This document shows, piece by piece, positions 12,101-24,100 of a stretch of DNA of 64,000 bases. The notes under the pieces were generated by a model that did not search any database, was not told the origin of the DNA, and saw only the letters and a program-made list of their open reading frames with translations. The DNA comes from Nectonema munidae (taxonomy: Eukaryota > Nematomorpha > Nectonematoida > Nectonematidae): contig JAUIRK010000923.1 of the NCBI GenBank assembly GCA_030549495.1, forward strand, positions 124,001-188,000. Direction: 5' to 3'. How positions within the stretch are numbered: the stretch's first letter is position 1; each line of letters begins with the position of its first letter. The position numbers and the translations under genes are program-made.

Positions 12101-15100
12101 TGACAAATTCGTTTACTGTCTTGAATCTAAATAACTAAATTCTTCCGCTTTGTCAAAATTCCAGACGTTGCAGTTGTTTTAAACTGTCACAAATGAGTAA
12201 AATATCTTCTTTTTTTTTTAGATATTTTTTAAAATCAGCAGTTAACTGTTTTTAAACTTAGCTAAAATAATGGAAAAAATAATAACTTTTTTATATAAAA
12301 TTTGCATAAATTTGAATATTAAAATTTAAATGTATTGGCTTGTCTTGTGAGTAAGAAGTTTGTGCTGGGTGATTGATTACATTCACAACATTTTCTATGC
12401 AATTAGTAAAAAACATTTATAACAAATCTTTCTTTATTAAGTCAAGGCCATCGAATATCAAAGATAATCCTTTAGACTAGGACCTTACCTTTTTTTGTAA
12501 GTTTTAGTAACTAAGAATTTATAAATAGTTACACACTTTGATTACAATTCCACTTTATTAATCGCTTTTAGAAGCAGAATTTTGGAGACTATAGGCATCT
12601 CATTTTTTCAATGGAATTTTGTATTTAAATCAAACGATTTTCTTTTCTTGGGATATGGGGGTCACAGTGCTTCTCAAGTTTTAATTGTTTGGCTTGCTAA
12701 ATACATCGAATCTAATATTAGGTATAAGAAAGTTGTTCTTTATTATACAAATTTATCCTGTAAAACGACTTTGAAAAGCTTTTTTGGTTTGGTGCCTTTT
12801 TATTATTGAGATGATTGCCCCTATAGCAGTAAAACATTGCTACGCACGGATTCTTGTCGCGACCGGATGCGAAGTTTCTGTGAGACTTAGTGAAAGTGAG
12901 CACATACCAAATCTTTTCTTTTCCAATTTCCAACAAATTCTCTCCATCCGTGTCCACGTACTGAGGAACTAATAAATTTTGGTCGAGGTCAAGAGCGATG
13001 CTTCCACCAGTTATGGGTCTTGATGCCAAACCCACAGCTCTTGTAACTTAACATAAAGCATACACATATATATACAGTAAATTAGACAGAAATTTTAATT
13101 TTCTCCTTTAAAAAAAATTTAACTGTGAATAAAATTTTTCTTTACAAAAAAAACATTTTAAGTATTGATTATTATTGATTTGAAGGCAACTTGTGCACTA
13201 ATATCCAATAAGTGATCTAAATATTTTCATCAACCACAAGTTAAAGAAAATAAAATGATAATTAAGAAAGTTTATCTTAAGTAAACAAAATTAAGTCATA
13301 ATTTAACATATGGTCAGTGGAGTGCATAATTAAACAGATACTCGGTTGTTTAGAGGTTTTAAGCGCCCCATATAAAGGAAAAAGAGAGAGAAATAATAAA
13401 AGAAATTGTACACACGAGACGTGGTCTGTTTAAGGCCAAAAGGATGAATTGTTCATCTTCAAAATTTACATCGATTCCAAATACTCAAATAATAATAATT
13501 AAAGAAATTTAAATGGAAAATCACTTAGCTTAATTCAACTATATTCATATATATATTTTTTTTAATTATACATCAAGCTTATTTTATCTAATCATTTTAT
13601 CGGGTCTCTTTTCGTGACGGGATTCGAGCTCGTAACCTGGCTTTAACTTCGTCCATCATATCCCTAAATTTAAAATTGATATTTTAATTACATATACTTT
13701 TTTATTATTGTGGTAAAAATGATTCAATATGGTTTACATGCAAAACGTTTAGAATGTTTTTCTCTGTCCCAGTCAAAAAAAAACAAAATAACTTTTCATA
13801 CTTGTTATGCCAATTCTGTTGAAAATTTTCCCTTTAAAAATGGATCCTCTTAAAAAATGTTAAATGAACTTTTGACATCCCTTGATACTCTTCTGTAGGC
13901 CTGGGTGATGACGGAGTTTATACGCATAAATACAACTGAGTGACACGTGATAAAGCAATAACATTTCTTTTGAATAAATTTTTCCCTATATTGATTTTCA
14001 ATTCCAATTCTAAGTTTATTTTTAATGCAAATCAATTCTAGTTCTAAAATAAATTGTGATTGTAAATTATTTGAGTGACAAAAATTTATGCTCATCAAAC
14101 AATTTATAACAAATGTAATCATTTTTCAAAATTTTTTAAATTGTAATCAAAATTTAGAATGTAGTTGGAAGAGCGTTTTAAGTAAGTGGACGCCATCCAA
14201 AAAAAGAATGAACACGTCACTCAAAAAATTATTTGATCAATAATAATTTGCTACAATTCTTATAGCGCTTTTAATGGTTCGTTCATATATACATGTCACT
14301 CAAATGAACTTCGCTCTACCATTCGTTGGGAAAAAGCACATATTTATCAATTGGCTGCTAAATCAACAGATTTTCCTATTATCTCGGCTTATTGCTTTCT
14401 TTGGCTATGATGTTGAAGTATTTTTTTAATTCTTTATAGTTACTGTGTTTTTAGATAAATAAGAGTAATTTTTCAAATTACGCTTTTCTGAGTAGTAATT
14501 AAGCGATAAAAGTAATAATAATGATTTTTTTCAAAATTCAAAATCGTTTGATAGTATGGCATTAATGTAAGATGTCTGTGTCTCTTCTTGCAGATGAGAA
14601 AAATGAGGAAATACTATGAGAAGGATTTTTCACTAACATAGAGGATTTCCTTAACTAAATTCTTTGCTTTGAATTGTTAAAGAAATGATGCAAAATTTTG
14701 AATATATATTTATGTATGGACTAGAGATGAATCAGATATCCGCTCCGCAGAAATGGATTATCCAGCAAAATTTTTACATCCTGTTTAGACTTTACATCCT
14801 TTTTCTATTTACCGTATATTTTTTCGGAATCATCCAAAATTTTTACGATAAGTACGTCTTTTTGATAACACATATATATTGTAATCTTCTCTCTAAATTT
14901 TTAAGAAGTCTAAAACTTGCCTTTGCTTACAATAGCAATCATGATATCCGCATCCGCTAGGATGCAAAAAATTTCACATTTCATACATCTCTTAGTAAAG
15001 ACTAGGTGAATAAAATTAAAAAAAACCAACTGTCAAATTCACTCAGTGTAAAATGCAAGGATTGGGTAAACGCTTAAAAGTTAAAATATAGCATGCTATT

Positions 15101-18100
15101 CATTTGACATGCAAAGAGTAGACACCAATTTTTATACACGAATTCAATCATGATATTGTACAAATAATAATGGAATGAATTTTTGCATGCGCTAATATTC
15201 GCCATTTTTCTTACGAATAATTGCGAATTTTCTTTCCTCACAGTTCACCATATAAGTAATAAATTGAACACCAATAAGCAGTATATATATTTATAATAAA
15301 CGATAAAACAATTTGTTAAAACTATAGAGGCACGAAAAAATTATTATTAAAGCCACCAAAACGTCAAAAATGAAGAATTGCTATGATACGGTATAAATAT
15401 GTTCCAACCCCTGAAATGTTAATATTTTATAGGTGAAAGATGAAGGATAAGGGACACTGTATACAAAGATAGTCATACGTATTTGTGGAAATTTAATCTT
15501 CACTTGGTTCCAAAAAAGGAAACATTATAAAAAACCCTTGTATAAATTGCTAACTTGTTCTAATCTTAACTAATTAATTAAACTGTCAGAAAACAAGTTT
15601 TAACTAACTAGCTAACAAAAAAAATGATAAGCAATGAGTTAAAGTGATTACGCGTGGTGAGCAACGGACCATAAGTGAAACATTGTCCATACTTTACGCG
15701 ATTTCTTTTCTTATAAAAACTGTACAGGATTTTGGGTGAGCCGCTCCAATCTGTGGGATGCGTTGAATCTTTGGTAAAATTTTTCCACTCTCCTTCCATG
15801 AGGTAGGGTGTCTGAAAGGATGATTTGAAGGAAATCTAATTAGTTTTTTCATTCCTCTTTCATTGCCATAATTAAGCACATTGTTTTTGGAATAAATTAG
15901 CAGTTATACGTTAACTTGACAATTTTCTTTAAATGTAATACGAAAGCAGTATTATATTGGTAAAAAAATTTCGCATACAAATATCTTTGGGAGACGACAG
16001 ACTATTATGTTCTTGCAGCAATTGGTTTGAAACAATAAATACAATACATAGATTTAAATTTTTATTTTAACCTATTCATTTCAATTAATGAGAAACTTCG
16101 TTTTGTGTTTCTTCAATCACACTGCTAAACTTAGGATTGCATTTCGATAAAGCTCTTCCTAAACATTCTTCAAGCTTTGAATTTGTAATGCCTTATCTTA
16201 TTTCAGATTCAATCATGTTCAAATGAGAAAAAGATTCACAAACGTTTTTAGAAGCAAAGTATGATAGAAACCTATAGGAAACAAATTTTAAATTTAGAAA
16301 TTTCTATTTGGCTTTTCAATAAAATATCTTCTTCAAAAATACCCATTTCATTTTCTGTCAAAGTACTAATACCTTGAATACTTTGTGTTTCTTCAATCAC
16401 ACTGCTAAAGTTAGGATTGCATTTCGATAAAGTTCTTCCTAAACATTCTTCAAGCTTAGAATTTGTAATGCCTTATCTTATTTCAGATTCAATCATGTTC
16501 AAATGAGAAAAAGTTTCACAAACGTTTTTGGAAGCAAAGTATGATAGAAGCCTATAGGAAACAAATTTTAAATTTAGAAATTTCTTTTTGGCTTTTCAAT
16601 AAAATATCTTCTTCAAAAATACCCATTTCATTTTCTGTCAAAGTACTAATACCTTGAATGCTTGAAAGCAAAGTATGATAGAAGCTTATAGGAAACAAAT
16701 TTTAAATTTAGAAATTTCTTTTTGGCTTTTCAATAAAATATCTTCTTCAAAAATACCCATTTCATTTTCTGTCAAAGTACTAATACCTTGAATACTTTGT
16801 GTTTCTTCAATCACACTGCTAAAGTTAGGATTGCATTTCGATAAAGCTCTTCCTAAACATTCTTCAAGCTTAGAATTTGTAATGCCTTATCTTATTTCAG
16901 ATTCAATCATGTTCAAATAAGAAAAAGTTTCACAAACGTTTTTGGAAGCAAAGTATGATAGAAGCCTATAGGAAACAAATTTTAAATTTAGAAATTTCTT
17001 TTTGGCTTTTCAATAAAATATCTTCTTCAAAAATACCCATTTCATTTTCTGTCAAAGTACTAATACCTTGAATGCTTGAAAGCAAAGTATGATAGAAGCC
17101 TATAGGAAACAAATTTTAAATTTAGAAATTTCTTTTTGGCTTTTCAATAAAATATCTTCTTCAAAAATACCCATTTCATTTTCTGTCAAAGTACTAATAC
17201 CTTGAATACTTTGTGTTTCTTCAATCACACTGCTAAAGTTAGGATTGCATTTCGATAAAGCTCTTCCTAAACATTCTTCAAGCTTAGAATTTGTAATGCC
17301 TTATCTTATTTCAGATTCAATCATGTTCAAATGAGAAAAAGTTTCACAAACGTTTTTGGAAGCAAAGTATGATAGAAGCCTATAGGAAACAAATTTTAAA
17401 TTTAGAAATTTCTTTTTGGCTTTTCAATAAAATATCTTCTTCAAAAATACCCATTTAATTTTCTGTCAAAGTACTAATACCTTGAATACAAGTAGATACA
17501 GCATGAAATGCTTTCTCAATACTAACATGCTCTGAAGCCACAAGTTATCGATATGATGGTTTTAAACTTAATATCCAGGAAAGAAGCTTGGTTTAAATAT
17601 TGCTGAGGGTGTAAGGACCTAATAAAGAAATATATTTGCGTCATGAACTGAAATAATTTAGGAATCAGTGTTTTAACGCGTAAAAAGAAGTCTTTTTTCC
17701 AAAAAGTAGTTTCAAAATATTTGAGAGTTTCTATTACACCAAGAATATCGGCAAGGCAGTGTATAATCAAATATGAACATTGAATAGAGAGACAATTTTG
17801 TTCTTGATAAAATTTGCAAACTTGTGAATATAAAATATTTGTTCCAATACAAATTATAAGTTCCATTTTCAATGCGCCGCTTTCAACATCTTTAAAAATC
17901 ACATTTAATCAAAATTTCAAATCTGATCTTAAAAAACCAAATTTGATTTTGAAAATGTGAAGTAATTGAAAATCTTTCTTGTTCATTTTAATGCGAAACT
18001 CATTGAACATCCTCTCTTTTTTTGAAAGTTTTTGACTATAATTTATTGCTGAAGATATAACTTTTTTAGTATTTTAATTAAAGTTAGAATGAGATTTGGA

Positions 18101-21100
18101 CTTTGATGCAACCAAAATATCTCTATGAATATAAGCAATAATTTTTTTAGCATCTTTGGTTAATATTTTCAGAAGTTTTCTTGTGTGATTCTAGGGCGAA
18201 TAAAGTCAATAAAGTCAATTTGAAAAAAAAAATGTTTTAAAATTTTCAAATCTTTTTATTTAGCAAATAAAATATTTTTTTCAGAATTAGGATACTCAAT
18301 TCCCTCGATTTCCACTAGTAGAAATCTTCTTTCAAAACTTTTCGCTGACTTGATTGATCAAATAAAAAATAAATTGAAAGAAAATAAAGTTTTTTAATGC
18401 TCGATGAAAGCGTTATTTGCGATGCGAGGTTTGGGTCTGATTGGCTCAATAGATATTCGAGAAAAAACATGGCTTGTCAAGTGTATACGATTTGAAGAGA
18501 ATGTTGACTCGAAAATAATTGCTTGTGTTGTTGATGATGTTTTAAGGGAGTTTAACGTAAAAAAGAAAACTTTTTGTTGTTTTTAACCGATGCTGCTAAA
18601 TATAATTTAGACGCTGGCCGAATATTGAAAATTTTGCATTCTAATTTGTTTCATAATACATGCTTCGCACATTTAATTCACAATTGTGCAATGAAAGTTA
18701 AATCTTTCTATAAAGAAGTAGATGAGCTCATTGCTAACATGAAACTTGCAACAATTAAAAATAAAAATAGAAAAGCTGCCTTTAGAGAGATTGGTTTCCC
18801 TCCAACACCAATTATAACAAGATGGGTGAATTGGCTAGGAGCGGATTCCTATTACTCTGATAAATTACCAGAAAGAAGTCAAAAGAATTGTTAATTCTTT
18901 CAAAAGCAAAGATGGTGTCTTGGTTCAAAATGCCAAAAAAAAGTGTTAACAATTCGTCACTTTATGAAAAAACAAAATTATTACAATTTGACAGAAATTA
19001 TTCAAAAAATTGAATATTCGTCTTTTAGTATCAATGATGCAAAGCAAATTTTAATTCCATTCACTTTACTGAAGATGAGTGAAAAATCAAAAATTATTTT
19101 AAAAAAAGGCTTGAAAATAGTGACTTTTTAAAAGTTTTAGAAATGAAAAATGAAAACATTTCACCCAGTACTTACCTACTGCTTCAGAACTGTTAAGTAA
19201 CATGTGTCGTCGAAAAATCTTTTCAATGCTTAAAAAGCTTCTGGCTAAAGACAGTAATTTTTCTCCACATAACATTATTAACTATTTCATCTTTTATTAT
19301 AATAGTTCTAAATAATTTTAAAAAAAACTTTATTATACCTATATATCTTTGAAGACCATAAAAAAACTTTATTTTTTACCATAAAGTCAATTTTTTCTTC
19401 AAAAAGTCAATATTTTAAAAGTTTTTATGTCAATTTTTGTCAAAAATTATACTTTCAAACTAAGAAAATTGGTAAATGGTAAAGTTATATTAGTTCATTT
19501 AATTAACATGTTTGTAGGATACACTAATATACCATTTTAAATTCTATTTTGTCCTTTTGCAATTCTATTTTTTCTCTTTACAATTCTATCTTTATTCAAT
19601 TATTTGATTTTGTTGTGTTATATATTGTTTTGGTATGTGACATTTTTATATATCTGTCTTTTTGATATTTTAAAATTATTTTTATATTAAATTCTCTAAA
19701 TTTTTAAAAAAGAATTTGAAATTAAATTATTACAAATTTATTATTTCTTCAATATTCTTTTAATTAAAAAATTTTGCACTTTAATTTAGCAATATCTTTT
19801 TAATTGACTAAATATTATTTCCAAAAACCCATGTGATTATTTAGTTAGAATTGCAAAAAGGCAAAATAGAACCGCAAAACGACAAAATAATACTGCAAAA
19901 TGACAAAATAGAACTGTAAAATGACAAAATAGAACTGCAAAAAGACAAAATAGAATTGAAAAAGGACGACATAAAATTTAAAAATGACAAAATAGAACAA
20001 AAATGGCATATATATATATAATTAGTAAAAACTATAAACGTATCAGTGTAATAAAGTTAAAAATTTTAAATAAATATTTTTTATAGAAAAGGTATTTTAA
20101 CTTTGCAAAAAGGTAAAATAGAGGAACGCGTGGTGAATTTTTTGATGTGTGCAAATAGTACTACACTTTCTTTCAGTGATGAGAATCCTGTTTTGATAAA
20201 AATTACTATAAGAGTATTTACTAGAATTATAGTAATTTTACTATATACTTCTCGTAACTTTGCTACAACTAGTTGTAAAATTACGCATAGCACTCTACCG
20301 CTGATTTAAATATATTTGTATCCTAGTGTTAAACAAAATGTCAATCATTTTAAAAAATTGTATACTATTGGCTGGAAAAAAAATACATTAACCCATTTAA
20401 GACCAAGCAAAGCAGATGATATCTAAAAAAGACAGACGATTTATATTCAAAGTCATTGAAAAAAGCTTATGTTCCAAAATAGGAACATTGGGCGTAAATG
20501 GGTTAATTTGTGTCTTAGTGACAAATGTATGTCAATCATTTTAAAAAATAATATACTATTGGCTGGAGAAAAAATATATTCGTGTCTTAGTGTCAAGCTA
20601 AATGTCATTCATATGATGATATATTGTTACGTTGACGTGTCAGGAAATATTTGTGTATGTATATTCTATTGTTACATATGACGTAATGTATTGTTTTTGG
20701 TTCATAAATATACTTCTCTACTAAAAAAAAGAAATAAGTTTGATACAGAACTCTAGAACTTATTGCGATAAAAACTAAGCAACAAAAATGCGAGAAGCGT
20801 GGAGAATTTTTTTAAGAGACATTATTCTAGATCAGGGGTCGGCAAAGTGGTCGATATCGACCGCTGGGGGTCCATAACAGATCTTTAGGGGTCGATAAGG
20901 TAGAAAAACTTTCCAAATTGTTCTATGCCTTTTTTACTTTATAGTAGTAATAAATCTCTTTTTTCTTTTAAAACCTAGTTCAGCACATTTTAGAGTGTAG
21001 GATATATGAAACATTTTTGGTTTCTATTTCTCTCTTAATTGCTGACATTGATTAATGCTTTTATGAAACATTTCTATGTGGGGTGGGGGTCGATGTGAAG

Positions 21101-24100
21101 ACAAATGTACTATGAAGGGGTGGATGGGTTTGCAGAACTAGATGGTTAGCTCCGATACTACACGGTTTAAGGTTCAAAATCAGTTATGAAACCTTTTTTT
21201 CTCAAGTTTAACACATATGGTGTAATTATTATTCCTTTTTGTTGGAGGAGTGCACGGTACCCGTCACCTTCATATTGCAAAGTAGTTTTCTAATATAAGT
21301 CATACGAGTTGAGCTAACTTTCTTGAGAAGTAGGTCGGATTATTCGCATGCCTCCAATCAAAGCCCACTAAATGGACGAGTTCAAGAGTGATTCTTAAGA
21401 TGTTGCTCTCATACTGAAAGAAAGAGATTAAGAAATGCAATTAGGCGAAGTTCTCCCTCATCAAAGTGTTTCAAAGATACTTGACCGAAGTACCAGAGAA
21501 ATGGATCAAAGTCCATGCGATGATCTCCTCCCAGCAAATGTTCTTGTCGCCACAGCTTGCCCACATCTTTCAAAATGGCTTCCTGCCTCCACACTCTGCT
21601 GGGAAGGTAGGCAGGGTCGTCTAATCACAAGTGAAATAAAAAAATCACCAGTGTCAAATTTAGATAAAATTTTGTTAGTTAATTTCGTTGGAAGTTAGTG
21701 AGTTGATCGGGGTCAGTGTTGCTGAACGCCTTTGAACAGTAGCGTAAAAAATGGTCTAGATATTTGATGGACCACTAAAATTTCACAAAGACATTTATAA
21801 AACTTTATTGATCATTAGTTATATTAGTTGAAGGCGTTATTGAAAAATTTCGACTGTCATGAGTAGAATCTGTGAAGCGAACTAACGTAAATGATGTTAA
21901 CTGAAATCTTAAATTTAAGGTAACTTGGTTGATAAAGACAACCAAATTATACCTTGACTTATGTGACGTAAATGCCAATATGTGGTCAAGTTAACCTTTT
22001 TGGTGGGCTTATGATTTAATTAACCATGTACGTTGATATACAAAATATTTATTTTGTCTGGTGTGACTTTTAAGCACATTAAAGCCAAATTTAAAATGTC
22101 TGAAATACTTATTTTTTAAACAAATGAAAAGCTTTGCGCTGTGCTTCAATGTTCTTAATGAGTTAGAAGGAAAAATATTTTTTTTCTTTTTATCTTTTTA
22201 TTATACGTTCAAAAAACCAAAATAACCCTCTTCTCAAAATTATATTTTTTTCATAAAATATTTAAAATATCAATGTTCTTAATGATTTGGAATGAAAAAT
22301 AATTTTTTTAATTTTCACTTTTTTCACAAAAAGTATTTTTTATGCATTTTTTATTTTTTCATTCTAAAAAACTGAAAACATTGAAACACATTGCATTATT
22401 TTACTTTGTTTTTAAAAAATCAAGCTTTCATAAAATTAGGAGAAATTTTTGTTTATTTCAATATATCTGAGTAAAATGGTGCACACATTTTGTTAATAAT
22501 GTTAAATTTTTGTTTATGAGTGAAAATAGAATTTTTCAAAGCATTTTTTCCATTTAAATGAAATTTCACATGAAACTTTATCGTAAAGGTGGTGTGTTCT
22601 GGGTAAAACTTCCTTGATCTTAAAACTTATGCAAAAAACTTTATGATATTTCTGGATATCTGTTCTCCATATGGAACAAGTTAAAACGGATATAGGTCAC
22701 TCCTATCACACCATGGTTAAATGCTACTACAACAAGATTTTTGTGAAATCTACTTGGATAAAATTACTTGAAAAATTCCATTTGATAGACTTTTTTATGT
22801 GTGCGATATTATAGGTATCGTCTTTTTTCTTAAATTTTTTCTTCAATTTTCGCGTTTAAATCCAGTAGGGAGAAAATTGTTTAATTTTTTATGAAAAATA
22901 ACAAAGTATTTGCCATTTTTGGTTAAATATTTGAGGTATATTGCTAAAGTTTCTAGTTATTATACTAATTCCATAAAATTTGGAATCAAAACAAAATAGA
23001 AGGTAAAATTTCAGACTACTAAATTATTTTGTTTCTGCAACATGGGGGCTCAAAATTGTTCACAAGTCATGAATATGTTTGCTGAAACTGAGTGCTGTTC
23101 ACAATACCGAAAGCCAAAATTTCTATAAATAAAATCTAAAAAATTTCTGCAGTCGTCATCATTATATTGTACAAAATAATACTGGCCATTTTATCGAACA
23201 TTTTGAATACACCTTCCCAAACTTGTGAATATAATTTTTCTGTTTTCATTATTCGATATTTTGGTTTTGCGGATTCATATTCTAGAGAACTTGACCTATA
23301 TGCTATGAATCTTACTTCTACTCCAAGCATTGAAGAGAATGTAGATTGGGATGGAGAATGGTGTCGTTGATTTGCGGTTGTACAAGCTGTCGTAGAGTGA
23401 GATGTGAAGTTTCCACAGTCCAACATATGTATTGCTCGGAATGAAAATGTTGTAAGTGCAGCTCAGCCTCCTACATACCATATGTTGGGCGTTGAAAAGC
23501 TTTTGAAATCCCGAACCTTCATTCATTTTCACATCTGGTAAAGAAGGAAGAAGAAAAATTAATGGCGTAAAATCTCAATCTGCATTCCTCTAAGTCTACT
23601 TGAGCACAGAGGCATTGTTTTTATTGCATATGGCCAGGACCTTCCAAATTTAAGTTACCGTGATGTTATAAGTGAACAGTGAAGCTACACACTGGATTTG
23701 AAGCCAAGCACTCGTGCTATGAAATCAAATTATGATATTTGATTATGATTCAAATATCAGAAAGTTTCGGAAGATACTCATAAGATCTTTTGTTGAATCT
23801 TATATTGTTTTCAATCACTGCTTCATTCCTAACTGTTTTGTTTGCAAGAGTAATAAACGCTGAAGATTTTTTCCTTTACGCCATATAGATATTTGCTTAA
23901 GTGAAGTTTCTTGTGTATTTTAAAGATTTTCAATACTGGTTGGAGTCTTCTAGCGGTTTTTGTCTGGCCTTTGACATCAACCCTCAAAAGTTATATTTGT
24001 TTTTCAAACTTAAAAACATTTTGCATACATTTTTTTTTCTAATATGTCTTTGATCATCCTCACTTTTAGTTCAAAACTTTTGTAAATAAATTCTTTTTAT

